DNA of 64,000 nt from Gammaproteobacteria bacterium (GCA_002725995.1 PBRQ01000013.1:71854-135853), one strand, 5' to 3'. Shown: positions 1 to 8,646, counted from the stretch's first letter. The notes: generated by a model from the sequence alone, not told the origin. Program-made: numbers and translations.

Positions 1-2
1 TC

Positions 3-386
3 GCAACGGGTGTTGGTGACTCCAATGCGGTTTTAGGTATTCAAGATGATCTCAGGCGTGGTTCAAGCAGGGCGAGGGTTGCCTTTACCAATACGTCACC
101 TGCAGTCGGGAACGTTGATCTCTATATGCTGACAACTGGTCAATCTGTCGATGATCAACGTGCCCATATTTTATCATTGGTCTCGCCCGGGAGCAGTGAC
201 GTCAGGGTGAGTGAAGGGACGTACGACCTCGTATTGACCACGGCTGGCACCAACACTATCGTCTTTGGCCCGGAACAGATTAGCGTCAACAACAATAGCC
301 TGTATCGAATCTATTTCACTGACTCCGCCGGTGGTGGAGAGCCTGTTCTAACCTTGCCGGGCGATGAATTCAGCGCCGACCTATAA
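3..386 (+). CDS. DUF4397 domain protein, C-terminal part
   Basis: This frame is open from the left edge of the window, so the start of the gene lies outside it. The visible 127 residues include RVAFTNTSPAVGNVDLYML, which fits the DUF4397 pattern of a hydrophobic strand, an Asn/His-Thr/Ala-Ser-Pro turn and a V-D-[VL]-Y strand. A region rich in beta strands follows and the protein ends in LTLPGDEFSADL. DUF4397 proteins are usually exported, with repeated Ig-like domains. The signal peptide would be in the missing part. The first in-frame ATG is at 126 but lies inside the conserved strand, so it is not the true start. Function unknown. Confidence 0.7.
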   Translation, partial: ATGVGDSNAVLGIQDDLRRGSSRARVAFTNTSPAVGNVDLYMLTTGQSVDDQRAHILSLVSPGSSDVRVSEGTYDLVLTTAGTNTIVFGPEQISVNNNSLYRIYFTDSAGGGEPVLTLPGDEFSADL

Positions 387-437
387 CGCCTAGACGATCC
401 AGGTCCGAACTTTCCAAAGCGTGGGGCCTCCCCTATT

Positions 438-1676
438 ATGCGCACTATTGATCGTGGAGTTCCCGTGGCAACACCCCTTGGAGATATCACTGTAATTGAA
501 CTCGACAGCTGGATGGCTGCGCCCAGTACGGGTGCTATTCTGGCTGACCTGGGTGCCAGAGTCATCAAAGTTGAGCCCCCCGGCGGTGACCCCATGCGAT
601 ATACAAGCCGGAAACCAAAATCTGATCATGATTTCCAGGATTACGATTTTCAGTTTGACGTTGATAATCGTGGTAAGGAGTCAATCCAGATTGATCTCAA
701 CAAACCCGGTGGCATAGAGCTATTGCAAAAATTATGCACTGCTGCTGACGTATTCATGTGCAATCTGCTTAAGTCCAGGCAGGAGAAATATGCGCTGGAG
801 CCCGCCAAACTGCTGAAGTTAAATCCACGGCTGGTTCATGCCACCCTGACAGGTTATGGGACGACGGGACCAGATGCATGGCGTCCAGGCTATGATGTAA
901 CGGCTTTCTTTGGCCGCTCGGGGCTCTATGACGCTATGCGTGAAGGTGCAGACGGGTTGGTGCCTCAGGCCCGGCCCGCACAGGGTGATCATGTCACCGG
1001 CCTGGCATTTGTCAGTGCGATACTTGCCGCCTTGCGCCTTGCCGAGAAAACAGGCGAAGGCCAGGTGGTTGAAACTTCCCTGTATGAAAGTGCGGTCTGG
1101 ACTCAGGCGACCGACTATTCAGTAACTGCCGTTGACCATGAGCCGGTCAGAAAGAGAGCCAGGCACGAAATGCTTGCGCCAACTTCAAACCGATATCCCT
1201 GCGGGGACGGCCGATGGGTTGTTTTCAATATGCCTGAAGCAAAATCCTGGCCGCCTTTCTGCAAGGCCCTTGGGCTCGAGCGCTGGCTTGAAGATGAGCG
1301 TTTCATTGATGCCAGCAGCCGTTACCGTCACATGGAAGAGCTCACGGCCGGCGTTGATGATGCCCTACAGAGTAAAGGTCGTGATGAATGGGGCGTCATC
1401 TTTGATAAAGCGGGGTTGATATGGGGTCCAGTACTGGGTCTTCATGAGGTGCCCGATGACGAACAGGCCAAAGCCATTAACCTGTTCCCGGTGCTCGAGG
1501 ATGAGGCTATTGGCGAATACGCGACGGTCGGTATACCCATGCGGTTTGCGAATGCAGACGTGGGGCCAAAATCTAGATCACCACAATTGGGTGAACATAC
1601 AAGTGAAGTATTGAGCTCGTTCGGCCTTACGGATGAGGAAATTTCTGATCTTCGTGAACAGCAGGTTGTGATCTAA
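438..1676 (+). CDS. Class III CoA-transferase (CaiB/BaiF family)
   Basis: A predicted cytoplasmic enzyme of 412 residues that moves CoA between carboxylic acids. Near residues 35-52 is the family signature A-x-L-x-D-L-G-A-x-V-I-K-V-E-P-P-G-G-D. Further on, RPGYDVTAFFGRSG places the likely catalytic aspartate at residue 153, where family III enzymes form the aspartyl-CoA thioester. The length matches the family. ATG at 438 was taken as start. A GTG at 465 (VATPLGDITVIE) would remove nine residues and is also possible, since homologues often begin just before this segment. It sits alone between the DUF4397 gene and a decayed gene, so its substrate cannot be read from context. A second, double-length member lies at 27.3-29.6 kb. 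Confidence 0.9.
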   Translation: MRTIDRGVPVATPLGDITVIELDSWMAAPSTGAILADLGARVIKVEPPGGDPMRYTSRKPKSDHDFQDYDFQFDVDNRGKESIQIDLNKPGGIELLQKLCTAADVFMCNLLKSRQEKYALEPAKLLKLNPRLVHATLTGYGTTGPDAWRPGYDVTAFFGRSGLYDAMREGADGLVPQARPAQGDHVTGLAFVSAILAALRLAEKTGEGQVVETSLYESAVWTQATDYSVTAVDHEPVRKRARHEMLAPTSNRYPCGDGRWVVFNMPEAKSWPPFCKALGLERWLEDERFIDASSRYRHMEELTAGVDDALQSKGRDEWGVIFDKAGLIWGPVLGLHEVPDDEQAKAINLFPVLEDEAIGEYATVGIPMRFANADVGPKSRSPQLGEHTSEVLSSFGLTDEEISDLREQQVVI

Positions 1677-1797
1677 ATTTGATCAAAAAAACCATATATA
1701 ACACGTTGTATATCAATCGATTACCGCTCATTATTAATATTTTACATTCACTCTGAAATCGCTGAACTCTGCTGTTTACAACTGGCTAAATAAAGCT

Positions 1798-2226
1798 ATG
1801 AACAATTTGTCAGTGATCATAATGTTCGTTTTTGGTACCTGTTTAGCTGGTGAGTCGTTTACATCGGGTGTATTCAAGTATATCGATGAAAACGGACAGA
1901 CAACCTTCGCATTTGCTCTCTGTGTCAGTAAGAAGGTCACGGTCAAAAAAGAGCAGGATGCTGGACCAACCGTCGAGGAACAGATGGCGTCGCTTGACGC
2001 TATCGATGGAAGAATTTCTCGCTTAAATCGCCAGTTCCGAAAAGTTCGACTTGAGCAGGAGCAAGGTCTGCTAGCCAATACGGACCCGGATGCTCAAAGG
2101 CAGATCAGGAATGGGTACCAGTAACACACCAGTGACCTGCTGAGTTAATTGTCGGAACTAAAATCCGAGCGAAGGAAACTGGTAGATGCCTCCATATCGC
2201 TCCTTGGCCACTCTGACGAGAGTTAG
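1798..2226 (+). pseudogene. Decayed DUF4124-like coiled-coil protein with two in-frame stops
   Basis: The frame starts with ATG at 1798 and a weak signal sequence, then SGVFKYIDENGQTTF, which resembles the DUF4124 core (Y-x-[WY]-x-D-E-N-G). A charged helical region follows (SLDAIDGRISRLNRQFRKV). TAA occurs at 2122-2124. The same frame then continues as HTSDLLS, meets a second TAA at 2146-2148, and runs as LSELKSERRKLV to a TAG at 2224-2226. The text across both stops is good coiled-coil sequence, and each TAA is one C-to-T change from CAA (Gln). I therefore read it as one gene of about 142 codons with two nonsense mutations. The part after the DUF4124 core also looks degenerate. The family assignment is tentative; the continuity of the frame is direct observation. 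Confidence 0.55.
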
Positions 2227-2280
2227 AATTTCTGCCACAATACGGCTCCTTTTACCTGGGATCACATCTGGGAGCACATC

Positions 2281-2775
2281 TTGAGCCTCGAGACTACTGC
2301 GCTGCCTACGGCAGCATTGCTTAAATCACGCAGGGAAACCATCGCCATTGCCGAATCCTCCACCGGCGGCCTTATCGCCGCCAGCCTTCTGGCTGTGCCC
2401 GGTGCCTCGTCCTATTTCCTTGGTGGCGCTGTAATCTACACGCGGGAGTCCAGGAAGATTTTTCTCAACCTGCCAATGGAAAAACTCCAGGGTATTAAAC
2501 CCCTGTCAGAGGAAATGGCGAGGATTTTCGCCGCGACGGTAAGAGATGATATAGGTGCTACCTGGGGAATCGCTGAGCTTGGTGTCGCTGGTCCATCGGG
2601 CACGCCCTATAGTGATGAGGTGGGGATCACTGTGATTGCGATCGCGGGCCCCGTGACTGCAAGCATGACCGTACGCACGGGTGACAACAATCGTGAGGGG
2701 AACATGTATAGGTTTGCGGAACAGGCCCTGTCACTCTGCGAGAATACTATTGGACAATACGACGTGAGTTCATAA
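2281..2775 (+). CDS. CinA C-terminal domain family protein (NMN amidohydrolase-like)
   Basis: A single-domain protein of 164 residues matching the C-terminal CinA/PncC domain, which in characterised members deamidates nicotinamide mononucleotide for NAD salvage. AESSTGG at residues 24-30 is the conserved active-site loop, followed by A-x-L-L-x-V-P-G-A-S-x-Y-F-x-G-G near 35-50 and the Gly-rich loop ELGVAGPSGTPY. It starts at TTG 2281, with a GGGAG motif (2270-2274) just upstream. No in-frame ATG gives a full domain. The N-terminal MoCF-like CinA domain is absent, as is common in proteobacteria. It stands alone, downstream of the decayed gene. Activity on NMN is inferred from the family only. 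Confidence 0.85.
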   Translation: MSLETTALPTAALLKSRRETIAIAESSTGGLIAASLLAVPGASSYFLGGAVIYTRESRKIFLNLPMEKLQGIKPLSEEMARIFAATVRDDIGATWGIAELGVAGPSGTPYSDEVGITVIAIAGPVTASMTVRTGDNNREGNMYRFAEQALSLCENTIGQYDVSS

Positions 2776-2926
2776 TCGGGTTGGAAGGCAGTCTCGGTAA
2801 AGCTTCACTATCCGAAGCCATCACGTCATGTCTCTTTTGCTTTAGGTTAGATAAACTACCCGTCTGTCCTCGCTGACATTAACTACAGGTCGTGGATTAC
2901 AGGCCTATTGTGATTTAACAGTCGAA

Positions 2927-3733
2927 GTGGGCCCGTCTATAATTTCTCCGGACCAAACCGTGAACGAAACCGATTACAGCCGATTTGTCACCCTCTCCGG
3001 AAGCCTCAACTTCCGCGATTTCGGTGGCTACCGAACCAGTGACGGTCGGCAGGTGAAATGGCGCACCCTGTTTCGCAGCGGCGCCCTGTCGATGCTTAGC
3101 GACGAGGCTAAAGCTGGCTTCGGCGAACTTAACATCGCTGTTATCTGTGACCTGAGAAAGGCGGATGAAGCCACCAGAAGCTCAACCCCGGATCTGCCAC
3201 CATTCGACTGCAAACGGAACATTCCAATAGAGCAGGCAAGCAATAAAATGCTTCGCGAAGCCATGATGGATAGCAACAAGACCGCTTCTGATCGTATAGG
3301 GTTCGCCATCGAAACCAATCGTGAGCTGGCACGAAATCACCACAAGGAATATCGCCAGCTATTTGAGATTTTGCTGGAGACTGATGGCGGATTTCTTCTC
3401 CACTGCTCCGCAGGAAAGGACCGTACCGGATTCGGTGCGGCATTAATCCTTGCGACACTCGGTGTCGATGAGGAAACCATCATGGAGGACTACCTGCTGA
3501 CAAACCAGGCGCAGTGCCTTCAAGACTTCACCGAATCCACGTTGCGTCGCTTCTATGGGGAGCACATTGATGATGCCAGCATGGAGGTAATTGGTGGTGT
3601 TCGACAGGAATTCCTGCAAGCAGCACTTGATGAGGTCAAGGTGTTGCATGGAACGATAGCGGGTTATCTTGAAGAGATCGGTATCGATGAAAACAGCAAA
3701 AACGAGTTGCGCCGCAAACTGCTGGTCTCCTGA
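2927..3733 (+). CDS. Tyrosine-phosphatase-like protein (Y_phosphatase3 family)
   Basis: A 268-residue protein of the bacterial dual-specificity/tyrosine phosphatase type. NFRDFGGY at residues 28-35 and the later VICDLRKADE are hallmarks of PF13350-type enzymes. The P-loop HCSAGKDRTG (159-168) carries the nucleophile Cys160 and phosphate-binding Arg166. The lysine inside the P-loop is typical of members that also hydrolyse phosphoinositides. No signal peptide or membrane segment is seen, so it is probably cytoplasmic. The start is GTG 2927. A second GTG about 30 bases later, just before NETDYSRF, is equally plausible because homologous sequence begins after it. It is monocistronic here, and its substrate is unknown. 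Confidence 0.85.
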   Translation: MGPSIISPDQTVNETDYSRFVTLSGSLNFRDFGGYRTSDGRQVKWRTLFRSGALSMLSDEAKAGFGELNIAVICDLRKADEATRSSTPDLPPFDCKRNIPIEQASNKMLREAMMDSNKTASDRIGFAIETNRELARNHHKEYRQLFEILLETDGGFLLHCSAGKDRTGFGAALILATLGVDEETIMEDYLLTNQAQCLQDFTESTLRRFYGEHIDDASMEVIGGVRQEFLQAALDEVKVLHGTIAGYLEEIGIDENSKNELRRKLLVS

Positions 3734-3810
3734 AAAATCCTGACACAGTCATAAGCTAAGGCTTTATTGGATATTGGTTTTAAAAATATTAGTTTTAAAA
3801 GACATTGGCT

Positions 3811-4266
3811 TTATCGCCGCACTGCCTTTACAAACACCTCACTTAAAGCCTGGGCAAGTTGTTGGTAGCTATAGGGTTTCTTTAGCAGCGCATAGCCGGT
3901 TAAATCCTTGGGTCAACTGACCCTGCTTGGGTAGCCAGATGTCAGCAGAACCTTCAACTCCGGCATCCTACTCACTACCGCTTGTGCTAAACCCACGCCA
4001 CTCATAGTGCCCGGCAATACGACGTCAGTAAACAGGGGGTCAAAACTGGTATCCGATGCCAGCTGCTGCATAGCCTCATCCGCATTTTCAGCTTCCCGTG
4101 TCTCATAGTCCAGATCAGACAAAAGCTGGACAACCAGTTCACGTACCGCCGGCTCGTCTTCCACCACCAGCACTATTTCGCCGTTCCCGTACAGCACCTC
4201 GTGTGACTCGCTCACTTCGGGCTCTACGGACGTGCTACTAAACTCAGGTAGGTGTGTGATGTCAGC
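3811..4266 (-). pseudogene. Remnant of a hybrid histidine kinase: receiver domain with internal stop
   Basis: On the minus strand the frame opens at 4266, just after an in-frame TGA, and reads a kinase-to-receiver linker (LPEFSS, then GNGEIVLVVEDEPAVREL). The receiver domain has the acidic pair in VEDEP, the phospho-acceptor Asp in FTDVVLPG and the switch motif TSGY. A TGA at 3913-3915 interrupts it. The same frame continues PKDLTGYALLKKPYSYQQLAQ, including the conserved Lys-Pro of the receiver fold, to a TAA at 3811-3813. The kinase part that should precede it is absent, and the sequence above 4266 does not encode it in any frame. The gene has therefore lost its 5' part and gained a stop. 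No neighbour suggests a signalling role. Confidence 0.8.
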
Positions 4267-4387
4267 TCATATGGCACCGTCTGGCCCTGTTTGCTAAGAG
4301 ACACTTCTGCTAATTTAAACTGAAGCAGAGGAGTTTCAAATGGACATGTCAAACACAGAAAAGCACGTTACAGGCACCAGGGACATG

Positions 4388-4816
4388 TCACGGCTCCAAT
4401 TTCAATATTTTTAACCTCGCTCCGCCGGGAGAAATGACTTCACCTACTTCGTTCTTCACGAATAATTCAACACTGACAACGGCGGAATCAGCATCAATGT
4501 CTACAACGGTACCGCCTGTGGTAAGCACTTCACCCAGATAAGCCGCCCGTCTGTTGCTATAGTTGAAAGACAATAACTCGCCTTGACCCTCCATCCAGTT
4601 CAACGCGCATTGGCTCATCCAGTCCCCCTGCAAAGGGCCATCGATAACGATTCCAGGATGATGTTCTACCTCTGTTGTATAGCTTTCATCATAGTGAATC
4701 CGGTGAGCATTCCAGACTGCTGCGTTGTAGAGAAACAGACTGACATTTGTTGCGCTGTGTTCGCGCTCAGGCAGCGCATCGCCGACATTAATATCCATTA
4801 GTTCACTCATATTCAC
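4388..4816 (-). CDS. MaoC/HTD2-type hydratase, small subunit-like
   Basis: A hot-dog fold protein of 142 residues. HRIHYDESYTTEVEHHPGIVIDGPLQGDWM is the hydratase-2 type active-site helix with its Asp and His, and GPLQG is typical of HTD2/ChsH-like members. It would add water to an enoyl-CoA. It starts at GTG 4816, overlapping the stop of the upstream gene by four bases (GTGA), with an in-frame ATG six bases later as alternative. The pair with 4813-5271 looks like a split two-chain hydratase in which one chain carries the catalytic residues. The substrate is probably a bulky enoyl-CoA (inference from the two-chain form). Confidence 0.85.
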   Translation of the reverse strand: MNMSELMDINVGDALPEREHSATNVSLFLYNAAVWNAHRIHYDESYTTEVEHHPGIVIDGPLQGDWMSQCALNWMEGQGELLSFNYSNRRAAYLGEVLTTGGTVVDIDADSAVVSVELFVKNEVGEVISPGGARLKILKLEP

Positions 4817-5271
4817 CTTGCTATAGCTGTTTGAATTTCATCAAGCACGGGTTCGCCTGATTCATTGGTTATGGCAAGGGTCCGAACAGTAAATATGAGC
4901 GGGCCCGTCGAACCTTGTTTTTCATACATATCAGTTATTCGTTGTGTACCATTTAATCGATCGCCTGGTCTTATGGGTTGATATTGGTGAATTTCCGTCC
5001 CGCCAGCCATGACTCTTTTCAGTGGTAATCTTGGCCCCTGCCCGCTTCCCCGGGGTAATCCATCGGGCCGAAGATTTTCTATCTCCCTGATGGTGCTGAA
5101 GAGGTTAAATATGAACATAGGTGGTGCCTCATCACCTTCGAGGTACTTCCTCTGACGCTGTTCGGTTGCAATGGCATATTTAATAATATCGCGCCGGCTG
5201 ATTTCAACGGACCCGGTTGGTTCTGCTTTGCCGATCCAGGCACGATGCTCCTCTGTCAACAAGTCCTGCAT
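4813..5271 (-). CDS. FAS1-like dehydratase (MaoC N-terminal domain) protein
   Basis: A 152-residue hot-dog protein of the PF13452 type, as found in the N-terminal half of large MaoC hydratases. Recognisable pieces are VEISRRDIIKYAIAT, the central MAGGTEIHQYQPIRPGDRL with its G-G-x-x-x-x-x-x-x-I-x-x-G-D signature, and STGPLIFTVRTLAITNESGE, which forms the back strands. The start is ATG 5271 with an AAGGGG ribosome site a few bases upstream. It is the first gene of a two-gene unit with 4388-4816 and overlaps it by four bases, so the two chains are probably made together and form a heterodimer. It is divergent from dnaE2 across a 145-base intergenic region. Confidence 0.85.
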   Translation of the reverse strand: MQDLLTEEHRAWIGKAEPTGSVEISRRDIIKYAIATEQRQRKYLEGDEAPPMFIFNLFSTIREIENLRPDGLPRGSGQGPRLPLKRVMAGGTEIHQYQPIRPGDRLNGTQRITDMYEKQGSTGPLIFTVRTLAITNESGEPVLDEIQTAIAR

Positions 5272-5357
5272 TGGTTACCCCTTTCATTCACTTGAACTGA
5301 CCCTTGGGCTATTTTCATGTTGGCCTGCCCTGAAGGCAACAGCATAAGTATCACTGC

Positions 5358-5386
5358 TTGCAGGTCATAAGAATACTGTATATATT
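5358..5386 (+). promoter_or_regulatory. Predicted sigma-70 promoter of dnaE2
   Basis: TTGCAG at 5358-5363 and TATATT at 5381-5386 are separated by exactly 17 bases, a good sigma-70 arrangement. The expected transcription start near 5393 would leave a leader of about 24 bases. The first LexA box covers the -10 hexamer and the second covers the start site, so bound LexA would block RNA polymerase directly. Prediction from sequence only. Confidence 0.6.
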
Positions 5387-5391
5387 AACAG
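5376..5391. promoter_or_regulatory. LexA (SOS) box 1 upstream of dnaE2
   Basis: The sequence is CTGTATATATTAACAG, which matches the gammaproteobacterial LexA consensus CTGT-N8-ACAG with an AT-rich centre. It overlaps the predicted -10 hexamer. It is separated from box 2 by two bases, so the two centres are 18 bases apart. Confidence 0.85.
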
Positions 5392-5393
5392 TT

Positions 5394-5409
5394 CTGTATA
5401 TATAAACAG
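5394..5409. promoter_or_regulatory. LexA (SOS) box 2 upstream of dnaE2
   Basis: The sequence is CTGTATATATAAACAG, again a full CTGT-N8-ACAG site. It ends seven bases before the ATG of dnaE2 and occupies the place where a Shine-Dalgarno site would normally lie. No purine-rich ribosome site is visible between this box and the start codon. Confidence 0.85.
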
Positions 5410-5416
5410 TTTCCCC

Positions 5417-8400
5417 ATGGAAGTGCGAGATCCTTCGACTATCGCTCAGGATGACGGGCACACGGCTCAGGGTGACGGGCACTCAGCCCAGGGCTATGCA
5501 GAGCTGCACTGCATCAGCAACTATTCATTCCTGCGTGGCTCATCTCACCCGGAGGAACTGGTTACCCAGGCATCAAGGCTCGGGTACGCAGCACTGGCCA
5601 TTACTGATGAATGTTCAATGGCTGGTGTGGTCAAGGCACATACCGTTGCCAAAGAATGTAACCTCAAACTGGTTATTGGCAGTGAGTTTCACCTGGATGA
5701 GAATATCCACCTAGTGTTGCTGGCCAAGAACCGTATCGCCTACGGACAGATCTGCAACCTGATTACCATTGGCCGGCGCAGGGTAAAGGGTGAATACCAG
5801 CTTGCAATCAGTGACCTGAAATTCGCCATGGATCAGTGCCTGGTGATATGGATTCCCAACAGAAAAGAGCCCCATCACTTAGCCTGCGGAAAGCAACTGC
5901 AGCACCTTTTTCCAGGCAGGCTCTGGCTTGGTCTGGAGATCTTTCCTGACGGAAATGAAATTGAATGCTATGAGCACGCGCTCACCCTGTCCAGTCAATT
6001 GAAATTGCCCCTTGTGGCTGCCGGTGATGTGCATATGCACCATCCTGACAGGAAGGCCTTGCTGGATATCGTTTCCGCAATACGCATGCGCCAGTCGGTC
6101 CAACTTGCCGGACGTTTGTTGTTTGCTAACCGGGAGAAATACCTTCGTCCCGTATCGGTAATTGAAGCCTTCTACCCGGCTGAACTGCTTGCCAACACGT
6201 TGAAGCTGGCAAATCTCTGTGACTTCTCCCTGGATGAGCTTCGTTACGAGTATCCGGAAGAACTGGTGCCAGCGCACCTCAGCCCCTCAGCCTATTTGCG
6301 ACAACTGGTAGAAGCAGGTGCAAGTGTGCGCTGGCCTCATGGAGAAAAGCCTGAAATAAGGGACCTGATTGAGAAAGAACTGAAGCTGATTGAAGAACTT
6401 CAGTATGAATACTATTTCCTCACGGTTTTCGACATCGTGCTTTTTGCCAGGAGTCAGAAAATACTATGCCAGGGGCGAGGGTCCGCAGCCAACAGTGTTG
6501 TTTGCTATTGCCTCGCAATTACCGAGGTTGATCCAACCAAAATCAATCTTCTATTTGAGCGGTTTATATCAAAAGAGCGGGATGAGCCACCGGATATTGA
6601 CGTTGACTTTGAGCATGAACGTCGTGAAGAAGTTATCCAGTACATCTATAAAAAATACGGAAGGCACAGGGCAGCTATTGCCGCTACCGTAGTAACCTAC
6701 CGGCCAAAGAGCGCGATCAGGGATGTCGGCAAGGCCCTGGGTTTGGACCTACAGCTCACAGACCATCTTGCCAAGTCCCTGTCCTGGTGGGACAAGCGTG
6801 AGATATTACTGACAAGATTTGAGGAAGCAGGCATTAACCCCCGCAGCCCCATCATAGGTCAGTTTCTGCAACTAATTGATCAGATACTGGGATTCCCACG
6901 GCACCTTTCGCAACATGTTGGCGGTTTTATTATCTCCAGCGGCCCGCTTTCCCATCTTGTGCCTGTAGAAAATGCTGCCATGGATGAGCGCACCATTATC
7001 CAATGGGATAAGGATGACCTCGAGTCCCTGGGTTTGCTTAAAATTGATGTACTGGCGCTTGGCATGTTGACCTCGATTCGAAAAAGCCTGCACATGATCA
7101 ATGCCTACCGGGGAGCACAATTATCACTCGCGTCAATCCCTGTTGAGGACCCGCTGACCTACCAGATGCTGCAGCGAGGAGACGGTATTGGCGTATTCCA
7201 GGTTGAATCCCGCGCCCAGATCTCCATGTTGCCCAGGCTAAAGCCGGCGAATTTCTATGACTTGGTTATTGAGGTTGCTATCGTGAGGCCAGGCCCCATT
7301 CAGGGGAAAATGGTCCACCCCTACCTCAAACGCAGAAATGGCGAGGAGGATGTTACCTATGCGAACGATGCGGTCAGGTCGGTGCTGGAGCGCACGCTGG
7401 GCGTCCCTATTTTCCAGGAGCAGGTTATTAAACTTGCGGTTGTTGCTGCCGGTTTTACACCGGGTGAAGCAGATCAACTCCGGCGTGCAATGGCGGCCTG
7501 GAAGCGCAAAGGTGGCCTTGATAAGTTTCAGCACAAGCTGGTCAAGGGCATGCTGGCGCGTGGACACGACCGGGAATTTGCGGAACGCATCTTTGAACAG
7601 ATAAAGGGCTTCGGTGATTACGGTTTTCCTGAATCCCACGCCGCCAGCTTTGCGCTGCTGGTCTATGTCTCCGCCTGGCTTAAATGCCATGAGCCCGCCG
7701 CATTCTACTGCGGCCTGTTAAACAGCCAGCCCATGGGATTCTATTCCCCCTCACAACTGATCCAGGATGCGAGGAGGCATGATGTTGAAATCAGACCCGT
7801 AGATATTGAACACAGCCAATGGGAGTCAACTCTCGAGCAACCAGTAGTTACCGCGGGCAGACATCACCCGACTCATAAACCGCAACCTGTTGTCCGCCTG
7901 GGATTCCAGCGCATCAAGGGATTCAGGGAGGATGCCGCTGCACGCGTTATTTGCGCTCGGAGTCAGTCACCAATTCTGACTGTAGATGACATTGCAAGGA
8001 GAGCACGACTGGACCGGGGGGACCTGTCAAGGCTGACGGAAGGTGGGGCCTTCAAAAAACTGTCCGGTCACCGTTACCAGACACACTGGGATGCAAAAGG
8101 CATACTTCCGGAAACCCCCCTCTTGAGTCAGGTAGCAGAAGAGAAAAGCCAATACGGCAAAGTCCGGCTACCTGCGCCACTGGAAACCGATGACTTGCGG
8201 GCTGACTATACCAGTCTGGGTCTGACACTCGGTCGACACCCCATGGCCATGTTAAGGGATATGGGGGAACCTTTTAGCCGCTGCAAAACCGCCAGAGAAC
8301 TGGAGGGCATTAATCATGGCCGCTTTGTGCAGGTATGCGGCATTGTCACCGGCAGGCAACGTCCCTCCTCTGCTTCCGGTGTATTATTCCTGACGCTCGA

Positions 8401-8602
8401 AGATGAAACCAACAACGTCAATGTGGTGGTCTGGGCCCGGATTCTTGAAAACTACCGTGCAGCAGTTATACAGGGCCGGCTACTTCGAATAAAGGGCGTA
8501 GTAGAGCGCAAGGATTCCGTGATACATGTCATCGCCGGCCATGTTGAGGACCTGAGCCAGTACCTGGAACAGTTCTCGCTAAAATCGAGAGATTTTCGTT
8601 AG
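5417..8602 (+). CDS. dnaE2: Error-prone DNA polymerase III alpha subunit DnaE2 (ImuC)
   Basis: A 1061-residue translesion polymerase of the DnaE2/ImuC type. The N-terminal PHP domain begins at YAELHCISNYSFLRG (from about residue 27) and includes GDVHMHHPDR. The polymerase core has GRGSAANSVVCYCL and PPDIDVDFEHE, with the metal-binding aspartates at about 393-397. A helix-hairpin-helix region and a C-terminal OB domain (QVCGIVTGRQRPSS, LTLEDETNN) follow. It is shorter than replicative DnaE, as expected. Before the PHP domain is an unusual hydrophilic extension built of AQDDGHT, AQGDGHS and AQG repeats. ATG 5417 is the only good start; a GTG two codons later is the only alternative. Two LexA boxes predict SOS induction. 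The usual partners imuA and imuB are not adjacent: the next gene is selO. Confidence 0.95.
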   Translation: MEVRDPSTIAQDDGHTAQGDGHSAQGYAELHCISNYSFLRGSSHPEELVTQASRLGYAALAITDECSMAGVVKAHTVAKECNLKLVIGSEFHLDENIHLVLLAKNRIAYGQICNLITIGRRRVKGEYQLAISDLKFAMDQCLVIWIPNRKEPHHLACGKQLQHLFPGRLWLGLEIFPDGNEIECYEHALTLSSQLKLPLVAAGDVHMHHPDRKALLDIVSAIRMRQSVQLAGRLLFANREKYLRPVSVIEAFYPAELLANTLKLANLCDFSLDELRYEYPEELVPAHLSPSAYLRQLVEAGASVRWPHGEKPEIRDLIEKELKLIEELQYEYYFLTVFDIVLFARSQKILCQGRGSAANSVVCYCLAITEVDPTKINLLFERFISKERDEPPDIDVDFEHERREEVIQYIYKKYGRHRAAIAATVVTYRPKSAIRDVGKALGLDLQLTDHLAKSLSWWDKREILLTRFEEAGINPRSPIIGQFLQLIDQILGFPRHLSQHVGGFIISSGPLSHLVPVENAAMDERTIIQWDKDDLESLGLLKIDVLALGMLTSIRKSLHMINAYRGAQLSLASIPVEDPLTYQMLQRGDGIGVFQVESRAQISMLPRLKPANFYDLVIEVAIVRPGPIQGKMVHPYLKRRNGEEDVTYANDAVRSVLERTLGVPIFQEQVIKLAVVAAGFTPGEADQLRRAMAAWKRKGGLDKFQHKLVKGMLARGHDREFAERIFEQIKGFGDYGFPESHAASFALLVYVSAWLKCHEPAAFYCGLLNSQPMGFYSPSQLIQDARRHDVEIRPVDIEHSQWESTLEQPVVTAGRHHPTHKPQPVVRLGFQRIKGFREDAAARVICARSQSPILTVDDIARRARLDRGDLSRLTEGGAFKKLSGHRYQTHWDAKGILPETPLLSQVAEEKSQYGKVRLPAPLETDDLRADYTSLGLTLGRHPMAMLRDMGEPFSRCKTARELEGINHGRFVQVCGIVTGRQRPSSASGVLFLTLEDETNNVNVVVWARILENYRAAVIQGRLLRIKGVVERKDSVIHVIAGHVEDLSQYLEQFSLKSRDFR

Positions 8603-8646
8603 ACATGTTCTGGAGATAAGATAGCAGGACTTCCCCTGAGAGTTCC

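Noticed and set aside
3760-3805. Two near-copies of an AT-rich segment (TTAGTTTTAAAA-like) after the phosphatase gene
   Set aside because: Short and low in complexity; probably chance in an AT-rich gap, with no terminator or binding-site pattern.
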